64,000 nt of DNA from Candidula unifasciata. Its lineage: Eukaryota > Mollusca > Gastropoda > Stylommatophora > Geomitridae. A program made the translations under genes and the position numbers. This document shows positions 32,815-44,417 of the stretch, piece after piece. The stretch is taken from assembly GCA_905116865.2 (NCBI GenBank), contig CAJHNH020008546.1, forward strand, positions 564,773 through 628,772, in the 5' to 3' direction. The notes beneath the pieces are model-generated. The model searched no databases. It saw only the letters and a program-made list of their open reading frames with translations, and had not been told where the DNA came from. The stretch's first letter is position 1; every line of letters begins with the position of its first letter.

Positions 32815-33690
32815 CTTTTTTTTTTTTTCTCGAAAATGACCCTGGTTCCCAAGTTAACCCAGCCTTAAATTGGTACTATGTAAAGTCCTGGGAATATAGA
32901 CAGTCGGTATGATGCTGACCACATCACCCTCTGAGATCCGATAGGTCTATAAACTATAGGTCTGGGCCAGTGGTCTCCAACCTGCTGAGGTAGAGCCTTG
33001 CCTGAATGAATGGCAACCCCCCCCCCCCCCTACCCCCCTCTCCTCCCAAATATCCATACCAACATTTTAAATAAATGTGATTAAAAAAAAAAGGACAAAC
33101 AAAATTCTCAAGCACTACTAACAAGAACTTGGAGAAAACATTCACATACATATGTTGTCAAATAAAAAGAGTGTCAAAAAAAAAAAAAAAAAACGAAATT
33201 GTTATAAAGCAAATGAAAGTATCAAATAACAAATAAAAGTGTCAAAGAACAATTGAAAATTTCAAATAACAAACGAAAGTGCCAAATAACAAATAACATT
33301 GTCAAAAAACAATTGAAAGTGTCAAATAACAAAAGAAACAATCATCAGCAAGTAGTAATTTATTATCCAAATATCTATGTGACCGTTGACACTGTTTTGT
33401 CTTGGTGATAGCAACTATTTTATGGCTGATGGTGGACAAGATTGGACAAGACACAAGGGAGATCAATGTCCACATTCAGCACGCAAAGCTGTTTTGCTTT
33501 CATGTCTGTTAAAGTTGAAAATAATAATTGCAACTACAAATTGACTCAGTTTAAAAATTGCTTGGTGTCCCCCTTGAAATCCCAGAGCCCCTCTCTAGAA
33601 GTGCGCTCCCCCAATTTGGAAACCACTGGTCAGGCCCTATATGCCTAAAACACCTTATGGAGTAGAAAGGGATTCTTTACTTTTTAACTG
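32815..33690 (+). mobile_element. SINE family 3 split by a hAT-type MITE
   Basis: The left part, 32825-32967, contains GACCCTGGTTCCCAAGTTAA, GATGCTGACCACATCACCC and TAGGTCTATAAACTATAGGT. The family resumes at 33629 with GTCAGGCCCTATATGCC and ends in TTCTTTACTTTTTAAC. A 661-bp insertion separates the halves. Confidence 0.88.
32968..33628. mobile_element. hAT-type MITE, 661 bp, 8-bp TSD
   Basis: Ends CAGTGGTCTCCAAC and, inverted, CAGTGGTTTCCAAA resemble the CAGTGGTTCTCAA termini of hAT/Charlie elements. The 8-bp flanks GTCTGGGC (32960-32967) and GTCAGGCC (33629-33636) match at 6 of 8. The interior has a ~20-bp tandem repeat (33165-33345) of the form GTGTCAAATAACAAATGAAA. No transposase remains. 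Confidence 0.85.
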
Positions 33691-33870
33691 ATTAGAGACA
33701 CCTCAGCCACATCCCAACCCCCCCCCCCCCCCCCATGTCTCCCAATGGTCTATATGTATGCACTGACTTTGGCGGTAGATGCTACTGACTTCACAGTCCA
33801 GTCTGTTTTCAGTAAATGACACACTACGTGCCATATTCCTAGTGCTAACAACAAAAGCTTCACAACTTAC

Positions 33871-33944
33871 AGAATCTTGTCTAGAGCCTCTTGTCCAAAC
33901 TGTGAGAGAATCATATCCTTCACAACGAAGTGAATGACTCCATA
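33871..33944 (-). CDS. Soluble guanylate cyclase-like H-NOX domain, N-terminal exon
   Basis: This 74-bp minus-strand exon lies between acceptor TTATACATTTCAG and donor GTAAGT. It encodes YGVIHFVVKDMI, then LSQFGQEALDKI plus the first two bases of a Leu codon. Soluble guanylate cyclase H-NOX domains begin Met-Tyr-Gly, followed by a hydrophobic helix and (F/Y)GxExW-type and xxI segments. Here Tyr-Gly is codon one of the exon, so the initiator Met must be the last codon of the preceding exon. The exon joins in frame to 21330-21430 across a 12.4-kb intron full of retroelements. Family members bind haem and sense NO or O2 to control cGMP synthesis. Whether this gene is intact cannot be judged because later exons are unseen. 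Confidence 0.78.
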
Positions 33945-34398
33945 CTGAAATGTATAAGGAAACACAAAAAATCAGCTGACTGTTACTGCTAAACTGATTA
34001 TTGATTATTGATTTAAGAATCGACTCATAGCACACAGGTCATGCCACTAGATGCTCTGTCTCCCGCAGCAAATGTCCACAAGTGAAGATGCTAACTGTTC
34101 ATGTAACACACTTATAAACAAGTCATTCTCTACATCTCATACATCTGTGCTTGGAAGATCCGCTTTAAATTCCTGGTTCAAAAATTGTTACTAGTGTTGT
34201 CTCAAGTAACATCGTGTCTGCTGTCAGTATACGTTAATAAATGGGCTTCAGAATCTCTTCTTAATCCAGTACAAGCATTCCAGTAAATATGACTTTTGTA
34301 GTCAGAAAATCCGCTCTTTCATTCCCTCGTACTCCTGCCTTTTCCTGACAGTGACTCACTGCAATGTTAACGTACTGATACTTGATATCCTTCTTCGT

Positions 34399-34655
34399 TG
34401 ACCGTCTGTAGACTCCGGTGGAAAGTGCTGGTTGTTAGTTCATTTGGACTGTCTTTGTACCAAGGCTGAGTTTTGCTTGTACATCTCTTTTGATGGCTTA
34501 TTTGTATGCAGATGGTTGTCCTTTGCGGCTCAGGCAGATGCACCAATCTTCGAAGGAAACCCCCAACCAGTCTACTCCTACGACACGCTTATTTGGTATG
34601 CAGTGGATCGATTCTTTTTGACCCCACAATGAGGTCCGGAACCCCAACGGGAACT
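34399..34655 (-). mobile_element. SINE-like family 1 (minus)
   Basis: CTTCTTCGTTGACCGTCTGT, then CTCAGGCAGATGCACCAATC, CTACGACACGCTTATTTGG and CCGGAACCCCAACGGG match the reverse complement of the family-1 layout. Diverged; no duplication recognised. Confidence 0.75.
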
Positions 34656-34964
34656 TTGTCTCCACTCATGCCACATTTGTCCATTTCGAACCTTCCGCAA
34701 TACCGACTAAAAATCAGACAAATAATTCACTTGGTAACTTTAGTTATCGTCGTTATAGCCGACCTTCTACAATGTTCAGTTCTTGAATAAATACCAGAGG
34801 ATTGATTCTGTGAGTTTTTTTTTTTTTTTTAAAGATTATTAGATTACCATTACCAGCTGCAGTGATTGCCTCAGCCTCCATTCTCGTCCTTGTAGTTACA
34901 GATTAAAAAAAAAAAGCTTATTTTCTGCTAAACATAAATAATTTATTAAAAATGTTGACCGTTA

Positions 34965-35490
34965 AATTAAGAATCGACATCACAGCACTCGGGACAACCC
35001 CATAAGCGCTCCGTCATCAGCAAACGAAGAGTTGAAATTTCAATGACACCAGTAAATGTCTAATTGTATAGGCGTCGCGTCCTTCACCTGAGGGTTGAAC
35101 GTCTGCCTGATCCCCTGGTAACTTCTTGAAGCGTCCTTCTCCTCAGACGGAAATGATCTATCTGTGCCTCCGTACTGTTCACTCGCTCCTAAAGGGCCCT
35201 CAGAATATCTAGCATATCGATAATCAGTTAACCAGCAAGTGGTGCAGAGCCGGCCAGTCTATCTGCCTGCTCATTTTCCAACACACCAGCATGATCTAAG
35301 GTAAATATCCAAAGGACGCGAACTACCAGCGACCTCTGAAGCGATGCTTGCCACTCTGCACGGTCATGCCTGTCTTCATCTGTCTTAACATGCTCTGTGA
35401 GTCAGTTACAACCATGGCATGTGTGTACAGCTGATTCTCAAGCCAGCAGAAAGCAGCAGTGACTGCCTTCACCACTATACGCTGTAATCA
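34965..35490 (-). mobile_element. LINE RNase H / C-terminal fragment (minus)
   Basis: Follows the order of 42745-43130: GAATCGACATCACAGCACTC (the C-terminal CPEC segment reversed), then the mid section, then the CCAGTCTATCTGCCTGCTCA block (GNxQADRLAG reversed). Many frameshifts. Confidence 0.7.
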
Positions 35491-35579
35491 TTCAAAATGA
35501 TAAAAATAATAAATGCTGCTCGACAATAACAATACTGTATTATATAGCAAAGGGTCACAAGAACACAGCAAACATTCGT

Positions 35580-35900
<321 letters not shown>

Positions 35901-36009
35901 CGAGTACTACTACTATTGTGGCAAATAAATATAAAAATATATTTAAAAATAATATGAAATCTATAAACATATTAAAATCCCACACTAGACGACGTCACAG
36001 TACAATCCA

Positions 36010-36235
36010 ACATTTTAGAGGGTGATAAAACTGGGTTTCCTGTCTTTCTGAAGCTTTTAACGACCCCAAAACATTTAGAACTGGTCCTAACCCCACCACA
36101 CCTACGCCCCACGAGAAAGTGCAGCTTAGGTGCCACGACTGCGTGCAGCCTATCTACCCCCCCCTCTCCTTTGCAATATTAGACTGTCCCGTGACCTGTG
36201 GATTTCCCCTGTTTGGGGTAAGATAATAATAAAGC
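36010..36235 (+). repeat. ~240-bp interspersed repeat R7, copy 2
   Basis: Collinear with 4230-4508 and ends in TTTGGGGTAAGATAATAATA followed by AAGCAC. It lacks the internal duplication of copy 1. Confidence 0.7.
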
Positions 36236-36593
36236 ACTCGAAGCTCGTAAATACGACTGGCGTGAGGTTGACGACGTCATTTGTCGAGTGCCGACTGGTC
36301 TATACGAATATGTGAGTGAGATTCTGCTGAGAAACAACCGACCCAGCTGCTTCGAGATATCAGCTAAGTGATTTTGTATATCTGTGTAGTATTGTTTAAT
36401 TTGTATGCGCTGATGAAGGCTCATCAGCCGCGAATGTTCACGTTTTGTTTGTATTTGTTATATTGTGAAGCTTGCTAATATACTTTTCGTTCGGTTTTAA
36501 ATCTTTTCTTGATAAACAAATATGTGTAGCAAGATTTGCCTGATGCGCTATGACGTGAATATGCTAAAGTCCCTGTGGTATGTGAAGAATTAG

Positions 36594-36882
36594 TCTTCTT
36601 CTTCTTCTTCGCGTTCACCAGCTGTTCACTCTGGCGGAAAGTTCTAGTTGTTCGTCCAGTTCTGAACTGCAGTCCTGCTCCAGAACCTGAGTGTTGTGTG
36701 TGCATCAGTTTTACAGATCTGATTCACTTGAATGCATACTGTTGGTTCCTTGCCTTTCAGGCAAATGCACTCGAACTTCAAAGGAAGCTCCCAAATTAGT
36801 CGACTCTTTCGACCTGCTTTTGGGTAGGCAGTGGGTCTATTCTTGTTTTCCCCACAATGGGGCCCTGGAACCCACACGGGGA
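36594..36882 (-). mobile_element. SINE-like family 1, full length, 11-bp TSD
   Basis: Flanks TGAAGAATTAG (36583-36593) and TGAAGAATTGG (36883-36893) match at 10 of 11. Reversed, it runs from CCCGTGTGGGTTCCAGGGCC to GGTGAACGCGAAGAAGAAGA. Very similar to 27008-27293 and equally complete. Confidence 0.92.
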
Positions 36883-36893
36883 TGAAGAATTGG

Positions 36894-37900
36894 TGAAACC
36901 AGGGCTTGGTGAAGCTTGGGTACACACGAGCAATTACGTTGTGTTGACAGGTTGTGAGTGTGAAGATTTGAGCTACTCAAAGTTGTAAAAAGAGGTTGCT
37001 TGATGTTCATGGATGATTGCAAACATCCCGAGTCGTGGGGACAATGTGAGATCCACGTGACGGTGACCGCTTTTGGTGGAAGTGGGTGGTACTTGAGTTA
37101 GTCGCGTCTCATTCTGTCTAAGTGTGTAGACGTGTGCGCGAATGGTCCTATGGACGCATGGACTTTGTTGTGATCATAAGTTGGACTTCAGAATTCTTAG
37201 TGTTTTTCTAGAATGTATATGTCGGCTCATGTTTGTGGGGTCGACAAAGTTGCGGCTATGTGGCACACTAGTTGACAGGGTGTCTTTAAGTGCTACCAAA
37301 GATGCTGTGGTGACTTTATGTGTGTGTGTGTGTGTGTGTGTGTGTTTATAAATGTAGTTGTGATGGGGATATACTGTGGTTATTACGATGCTATATTGCA
37401 TGACTAATTGCAGTGTCCCTTGTTGAGTTGGCCTTCCTTTATTTCAGTTATAATCACAACATTAGCCTCGTTCCTGTAAATACAAGCCTCCATCAGGGCT
37501 GAAATACTAAGCCATTAGACATGGCACGAAAATCCAGTTTCATCCCTTAAACTTGGCACAAGAAAATTAACCCACAGTTATATTTATATCAAAACCTTCT
37601 GTAATAAAGAAGCTGGTTGAACGGGGCCACATTTTTTTTCCAGACCGGTCAGTCAAGGCTCAAACAAAATGAACGCCGGGGTATCGGGTCTAAGAACTAA
37701 ACAGTACCACGAAATTCCTTAGGGGGCAAAGGCGGTCGTCGTGATTTTGATTATATTACCTACAGAGTCATTTGGTCACTTAAATAATGTGGCTAACACT
37801 AAATGTCGAGCGCCTGCAAACATAAAGTGGGTTCTGTGCTCGTCTTTTTCTCAGTTATTCACAATCAAAAGCGGCAATATAAACTCTACATAGTTGAAAC
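36894..37900. other. Spacer with (GT)n
   Basis: A GT microsatellite lies at 37318-37344. The remaining sequence is unassigned. Confidence 0.5.
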
Positions 37901-37904
37901 TATC

Positions 37905-38245
37905 TATTCCCGTGTGGGTTCGGGGGCCCCATTGTTGTAAAAACGAGAATAGACCCATTGCGTTCTCCTATAAGCATGTCGTAAGAGTCAGCTCCAGCGA
38001 CAGGTTGACTACATCACCCATCAAGTGCGGATGTGTCTATAACATGGAACGGACCATCCGCAGGGAGTAGAGTAGCTGAAGCCTTGACTTTCGACTACCC
38101 AGTATAAGTAAGCAAAGGACCCTTTTCTCCGCTTTCGAGCGTATTGGGCTTATAGGGCCAGACTTATATTATGTAGATCAATCAGCACTAGTTGGGTGAT
38201 GAGACCAGCCTTAACCTCCAAGGTTGAGGTTTGAACAACGGATCA
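37905..38245. mobile_element. Truncated SINE family 1 joined to family 3 pieces
   Basis: 37908-37995 carries the family-1 5' end (CCCGTGTGGGTTCGGGGGCC, GCATGTCGTAAGAGTC) and stops abruptly. Family-3 body fragments follow, one plus (GACTACATCACCCATCAAGT) and one minus (AAGGACCCTTTTCTCCGCTT). A composite of truncated copies. Confidence 0.65.
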
Positions 38246-38246
38246 A

Positions 38247-38730
38247 CATCATGGCACACGCGTAGTAACCCATAAGTACTCCGTTTTTCTTCTAACTCAA
38301 GTCTGAGTCCGAAGAAGCTCAGCACAGTGCACAAGCTCTGTAGCACCGGAGAGGATCCGGAAATAATTTGGGTAGATTTTTAACCCATAAGTGCTCCGTT
38401 CTTCTTCTAACCTCAAGTCTGAGTCCGAAGAAGCTCACCACAGTGCACAAGCTATGTAGCACCGGTGAGAATCCGGAAATACTTTGGGTAGATTTTTAAC
38501 TAAATTGTTTGCCCGGGCAGCGCCGTTAAGCTACTGTTTTCGATTTCCAACTGCCAGGGGATTTTTTACGCGCGCATAAAAATGCATACGGGCGTCAGAT
38601 CTCACTACAGGAGACCGGGGGGATTTACTAAAAGTCCAAGTACACGTGGAAAAAATCCCAGCTCTTATCGAGGATTGAACCCAGAAACTCTAGCACTCGA
38701 GGCGGACACCATTCCTCGACACCACGAAGC
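38247..38730 (-). mobile_element. SINE family 4 (minus) with internal duplication
   Basis: The 3' section (CATAAGTGCTCCGTT, then GTCTGAGTCCGAAGAAGCTC, CACAGTGCACAAGC, GATTTTTAACC) occurs twice in direct tandem at about 38270-38384 and 38385-38500. The body and tRNA-like head (CACTCGAGGCGGACACC) follow once. Confidence 0.85.
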
Positions 38731-38867
38731 CCACTCCTTTACTTCCAAGACTCGGTCTAGTACCCATTCAAGGCTAAGTCGATCTGGGGGCCATGGGCAT
38801 TGACTATCGAGTATCTAAAAAAAAAATATCTATGCCATAATACAACATCTAAAACTCATTGACTCAC

Positions 38868-38870
38868 CAT
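38868..38870 (-). CDS. Candidate start codon exon of the guanylate cyclase-like gene
   Basis: On the minus strand ATG is followed directly by GTGAGT, a consensus donor, in the context GGACAATG|GTGAGTCAATG. The exon at 33944 starts with Tyr-Gly in phase 0, so the Met of a Met-Tyr-Gly start must come from an exon ending exactly in ATG. This site meets that requirement at a plausible distance. Other ATG|GT sites exist upstream (for example reversed at 34850), so this is a candidate only. Confidence 0.35.
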
Positions 38871-39130
38871 TGTCCTAGTGTCTTTAGCGCGGTCCTATAG
38901 ATCCATGAATAAACACGTATAAATATCCAGCACTTCAGAATTAGCGTTCATCTTCGTCACAATTTGTTCATCCGTAATAGAGAGACTGATCACACTATGA
39001 GATCATTATTGGTGTAGTGCAGTATTTCCTAAACTATTCTGAAATAACATGGCTTATTTAGTAAGGTAATGGCTTTTTTCTCTTCTTTTTCTGTCGGGGC
39101 AAAAATAATTTCCTAGGTTGCACAGTCCAT

Positions 39131-39946
39131 NNNNNNNNNNNNNNNNNNNNNNNNNNNNNNNNNNNNNNNNNNNNNNNNNNNNNNNNNNNNNNNNNNNNNN
39201 NNNNNNNNNNNNNNNNNNNNNNNNNNNNNNNNNNNNNNNNNNNNNNNNNNNNNNNNNNNNNNNNNNNNNNNNNNNNNNNNNNNNNNNNNNNNNNNNNNNN
39301 NNNNNNNNNNNNNNNNNNNNNNNNNNNNNNNNNNNNNNNNNNNNNNNNNNNNNNNNNNNNNNNNNNNNNNNNNNNNNNNNNNNNNNNNNNNNNNNNNNNN
39401 NNNNNNNNNNNNNNNNNNNNNNNNNNNNNNNNNNNNNNNNNNNNNNNNNNNNNNNNNNNNNNNNNNNNNNNNNNNNNNNNNNNNNNNNNNNNNNNNNNNN
39501 NNNNNNNNNNNNNNNNNNNNNNNNNNNNNNNNNNNNNNNNNNNNNNNNNNNNNNNNNNNNNNNNNNNNNNNNNNNNNNNNNNNNNNNNNNNNNNNNNNNN
39601 NNNNNNNNNNNNNNNNNNNNNNNNNNNNNNNNNNNNNNNNNNNNNNNNNNNNNNNNNNNNNNNNNNNNNNNNNNNNNNNNNNNNNNNNNNNNNNNNNNNN
39701 NNNNNNNNNNNNNNNNNNNNNNNNNNNNNNNNNNNNNNNNNNNNNNNNNNNNNNNNNNNNNNNNNNNNNNNNNNNNNNNNNNNNNNNNNNNNNNNNNNNN
39801 NNNNNNNNNNNNNNNNNNNNNNNNNNNNNNNNNNNNNNNNNNNNNNNNNNNNNNNNNNNNNNNNNNNNNNNNNNNNNNNNNNNNNNNNNNNNNNNNNNNN
39901 NNNNNNNNNNNNNNNNNNNNNNNNNNNNNNNNNNNNNNNNNNNNNN
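39131..39946. other. Assembly gap (816 N)
   Basis: Unknown bases. Apparent long open frames through it are meaningless. Confidence 1.
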
Positions 39947-40770
39947 TTCATTCATTGCTATTTTTATCTGTCCGGGGTATTCTCATCATTCGTCTATATA
40001 TTTCAGAACTACTAATGTATATTTCATTCAATATAATGATTAACGGTAAGGAAACGAAGATTATTCTGAATACTAATAAAAAGAAAAAAAAAAAAACTTC
40101 AAGTAACTATGGCATTGATTACAATGCAAAATGATATATAATATATACACACAAATAAGAAAAAAATCATTCATGACAATAACGAAATACCTAAATATCA
40201 CTAAGTGTCTAATCAAAACTGGTGACTTAATGCAGACGACTTACTATAAACGATAATAATTGAAACTCTGAATACTAAAATAATTATAACCTAACAATTA
40301 TAATGTCAAGAAGAAACCTAATAGTAAAATAACAGTGACTGAACTGTATGGAAAATGATACCCGTGGCTGCACGCGCGCAAAAAGTCTGGCACCCGTTTT
40401 GCTTACGCATTCTCCTCTCTCTCTCTCTCTCTCTCTCTCTTGCTCTCTATCCTTGCTCTCTCCTCTCTCTCTCTCTTTCTCTATCTCATGTGTGTCGCGC
40501 GATTTCTCTTCCTATCGCCTCCCTCTCTATCACCTCTCAGACACTTTTGAGTAAATCCATTTCATGGTGAATAGCATTCTTTGAAGATTATGTTTCTGAC
40601 CGATCGTCTGTTTTTTAAACTTTAAGGTTTCATTTTAACTGAGATTTCTAATACCAATTTCTTGTTGCAACTGTAATTTCTTATTGTTATTGTAACCGTG
40701 ATTCCTAACTATGATTTCTCATTGCAACTAAGATCTCTAAATGTAAGCAACACGTAAGTTAGTACTAGTC
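39947..40770. other. AT-rich spacer with (CT)n
   Basis: Starts with a LINE-like scrap (CTGTCCGGGGTATTCTCATC) also seen near 45945. A CT microsatellite lies at about 40413-40480. No exon was recognised. Confidence 0.5.
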
Positions 40771-40774
40771 ATCT

Positions 40775-40972
40775 CCTTGTGGGATCCAATTTTTCGTTAT
40801 TTTGAAGCCCCACCCTGTCTCTTTCTAGGGGCCGCAATATAGCCCAGCCATAAATATGGTCTAATGGCTAAACGCGGTTTCTGGGACCTCTCCACGGGTG
40901 ATCCTCATCCACATGGTGGCACTTTGTGTTATCGGGTGTTTATCGCTTGTGTGATGTCCTGATGGGGTAAAA
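40775..40972 (-). repeat. Rep5 interspersed repeat (minus)
   Basis: CCTTGTGGGATCCAATTTTT, then GACCTCTCCACGGGTGATCC, CACTTTGTGTTATCGGGTGT. Same orientation as 18268-18470. Confidence 0.8.
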
Positions 40973-41324
40973 TGTACTACTACTACAAAGTAACACGTCT
41001 TGTTGTAAGTAAGATTTCGCGTTATAACTACAATTTTTATTATTGTAACCAGGATTTACTTTCCTAATTGTAAGAAATATTTCTTTTTGTGCCAACGATT
41101 TTTTTTTTTTAAACTAGGATTTCTCATTGTAAGAATTATTTCTTTTTGTAATTAATATTAGCAAATACTACGACTATCGTATTGCTCAATTGTGAGTCGT
41201 AATTTTCAATTTTTTTTTTCACCTATGCAAATCATTTTTCGTTTTTAATTCATTGTCTAGTTTTTCTTATTCTACGCAGTTCGCGACAACAGGATTCCTT
41301 ATTCACTGAACACAAGGTTCGGGT

Positions 41325-41600
41325 TTAAACAATGAATCAACATTATGGCCCAAAAGTGCTTCGTTCTACTTCTAACTCAAGAATGAGTCCGAAGAATCTT
41401 AGCGCAACGCGTTAACTCTGTAGTACCGGCGATGATCCGGAAATCCTTTGGGTAGATTTTTAACTCCAAATTTTGCCTGAGCTGCAAGGTTAGGCTACTC
41501 TTTTCGATTTCCAACTGCCAAGAGATTTTTTTTTACGTGCGCAACAATACACAGGACGTCTGATCTTACTACCCAGAGACCCATGGCAAATTACTATAAA
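41325..41600 (-). mobile_element. SINE family 4 (minus), headless
   Basis: Carries the body from ATGAATCAACATTATGGCCC through TAGGCTACTCTTTTCGATTT to GGACGTCTGATCTTACTACC. The tRNA-like head has been lost next to C-runs at 41623-41652. Confidence 0.75.
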
Positions 41601-41749
41601 TTCACGTGAAAAAATTCGTCAGCCCCCCCCCCCCCCTAATCACCCCCCCCCCTCGAATATGTATTTAATAATTAATAAATCCTAATTAAGGCATGGCTAA
41701 TGTTTGTAATCATGAAATTGACAGGCCTCACCTGCACTGACACTGAAAC

Positions 41750-42120
41750 ACTTCACGGGGAGTTAAGTTTGAGTGAATCATAGATATCACAGCAAATACG
41801 CCCAGTCCTTATCTTCAGCAGCCAGCGAGCGAAGAGTTCCAATTCCGATAGTACCAGTCTGATTAGACGTCCGTCTTGCCTTACCTCTGAGTGTAGAGTG
41901 TCGGCTAGATCCCCCTCCTCCTTTCTCTCTACACTGTAGTAGTCATCCAATTGGGCTTCTCCAGTGTTCACTCGTCGTGACTAAATCCAGCTCGCCATGC
42001 ATCAACTTACCCCCCAGTAGTGCAGAACCAGCCGTTTTGTCTGGCTATTCATTTCCAGCACACGTGCATACTGGAGAAAATATCCAAATGTCGCTAACTG
42101 CCGTGGACGACTGAATCGAT
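41750..42120 (-). mobile_element. LINE RNase H / C-terminal fragment (minus)
   Basis: TCCTTATCTTCAGCAGCCAG, then CCAGTCTGATTAGACGTCCG, TCTGAGTGTAGAGTGTCGG and GTAGTGCAGAACCAGCCG keep the order of 42745-43130. Not open for any useful length. Confidence 0.7.
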
Positions 42121-42264
42121 AGTTGCCACTTTTAATGAAACGTGTATTTTTAAGCTTATGCTACAAATAGGCACGCTAAACAACATCAACAAATCAGTAC
42201 TGACATTTTTCGGAATATATACGATTAAAATAATACGGAAAAAAAAAAATATATTAAATAGTGC

Positions 42265-42560
42265 AAATTCCCGGGTTTCGGGGTCCCACTGTGGGGAAAA
42301 CAAAATAGACCCCCCCCCCCCCCCCCCGCCCCACCTCCAACAAACATGTCGTAGGAGGAGACTAATTGGGGACTTTCTTCAAAATCGGAGTGCATTTGCC
42401 CGAGCGGCAAGGAACAACTAACTCAACCCAAATGAGTCAGTAAAACAGCTGTACATGCAAAACTTCTATCCTGGCAGAAAGCCAGTCTAAAAGGATAAAA
42501 AACCAGGACTTTTCCGCCGGAGCTCACAGCCCGTGAAAAAAAAAAAAAAAAAATGAAGAA
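42265..42560 (+). mobile_element. SINE-like family 1
   Basis: Runs from CGGGTTTCGGGGTCCCACTG through CATGTCGTAGGAGGAGACTA, GGAGTGCATTTGCCCGAGCG and TTCCGCCGGAGCTCACAGCC to an A-run and GAAGAAGAA. It has a long C-run at 42310-42327. Confidence 0.8.
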
Positions 42561-42744
42561 GAATTCTGCAAATAATATATATTAAACCTAAGAAGGGAGA
42601 GAAATTTTACCAAAATGCGTCACAATAAATGCATTTAAAAGTATAGAGAAGAAGAAGAGATGCTGTAGACACAAAATGGTATGCGGGTGTAGATACCTTA
42701 AACTTAAAGGCTTCATAAAAAACTTGTCCAGCAGTTATGAGAGT

Positions 42745-43130
42745 CGTTGAGTTGAGTTGAGTCAAGAATTGACATCACAGCACTCAGGGCATTCTCATGC
42801 GTGCTCCGTCCTTATCTTCAGCAGCCAGCGCAGAGTTCCAATACTGATGGTACCGGTTACAACCTGGTTATATGTCCGTCTTGCCCTTTCTCTGAGTGTA
42901 GTGAGCCGGCCAGACCCTCTGGTTACACCCAGGTGCTTCATTATCTCCAGGCCATAATAATCTTGTTTCTCTACAAGATCTTCTTGATTCCGTTGCTTGT
43001 TCCCAAAGGGCCTTGACCACATCTGCCTTGTCATGTATCAATATACCACCCAGTAGTGCAGATCCAGCCAATCTGACTGCCTGTTCATTACCCACTACGC
43101 CGGCTTGGCCTGGAGAAAAGTTCTAAAATA
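42745..43130 (-). mobile_element. LINE RNase H / C-terminal fragment (minus)
   Basis: The minus-strand translation contains GNEQAVRLAGSALLGGIL, then IHDKADVVKALWEQATE, ARRTYNQVVTGTISIGTL and RWLLKIRTEHA. It is homologous to 52490-52930 over its full length and reads across several frames. Confidence 0.82.
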
Positions 43131-44165
43131 TGCTCACTATCTGTGACCTTGAGTTGTGGGAAAACAGATACAATGATATCTGCAGAAAAGACACGTCAAA
43201 CATAGGGAGGTTAGAACCAAATGTGCAAAGTGCAAAGCTAGCAGCAATTTGACACGTAATCTTTGCTCTTTGCCAGCCTGTCATAGCCAGGGTTGACACT
43301 AATGCTAAAATAATGAACTCATGTTCAGACCAGATGATTTAAGTAAACTCTTAAACGCGCAAGCAAAATACTTACATATTTCTGTTCAAGCGATTTAAAA
43401 ATATATCTGATTGCTGCAAGCTAGGCCAAGAAAACACTCCATAAGTCACGAAGTTAATTCAACAGTTTACATTTTCCTGTTAAATAACATCAAACAGAAT
43501 TCCGTTAACCTGTCTAACCGAAAAACAAAAAAAGTATTTAATATTTCTAGGATGCATAAGGAAATGATAAATAAAGCTCATTTATGAAACGGTACACTGG
43601 CTGCACTAGGAAGGCCACGTCAGAACGATGTAAGCTTTTAGCTATGAGGCCTCTAAGGGAGAACGAACTACAGTTATTTTGAAATTGTTTACACACGCAG
43701 GTAGAGATTTCTGCTCTTTTGACCTCACTACTTTTATGCGTTTTATTATTAATATTTTTTTTTTTAAACAGGTGAAATCATCGGAAAGATATTGAATACA
43801 AACCATGGAGTGTGTTCGAATTATCCCTACATTACTAAATAATACTATTAACATAAAAAATGTATTAAATATAGAAGAAATATGCAAAATGCTTGATATT
43901 CGGTTATTTTTTAAGGAGTCACGACGCCTGTACTTAAATAATACTGATATAAATTTCCTTTTTTTTTCCTTCTCTCGAGATTCCGAGTAAAAGGAACATG
44001 TATAATAGCTCAAGCAAAAGTAAAATAAAGATGATTCTATGTAGATTACCTGTGTCAATTGAGATGAGAAAGACAATTCTCAGGAGATATATAAATCGCA
44101 CCAGGTATGCGGAAGTGAATCATCGAAAGTTGGGCGATTAGTGACACCATTTTTGAAAGCTGCGC
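43131..44165. other. AT-rich spacer, nothing recognised
   Basis: A 144-codon minus frame at 43642-44076 is AT-driven (Ile/Lys/Phe-rich) and shows no domain. Confidence 0.4.
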
Positions 44166-44169
44166 AGAT

Positions 44170-44342
44170 GTGATTTTTGTAGACGAATGATACGAATATC
44201 CTGGACAATTAAAAGAGCAATGAAGATGCCTTGGAAAGAAACTGGATCACGAAGGAGACAATCTACATTCTTTGATCGTGCCAGGAGAAAACTGGCGTAC
44301 GTCACGCCGGTGGGAAAGCTACAAGGGAAAAGAAGCAGAGGA

Positions 44343-44415
<73 letters not shown>
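44170..44415 (+). mobile_element. LINE tail fragment with (GA)n
   Basis: The frame IRISWTIKRAMKMPWK, then RRRQSTFFDRARRKLAYVTP and GKLQGKRSRGRQRE, resembles 32690-32812. A GA microsatellite replaces the rest (44348-44412). Confidence 0.75.

Positions 44416-44417
<2 letters not shown>

Noticed and set aside
36475..36925. Proteins suggested by similar minus-strand frames at 27071-27298 and 36644-36925
   Set aside because: They are the same SINE translated; similarity reflects shared repeat DNA.
39058..40134. Frames of 280-338 codons
   Set aside because: They run through the 816-base assembly gap.
43642..44076. 144-codon minus-strand protein
   Set aside because: AT-biased composition, no motif, no splice context.
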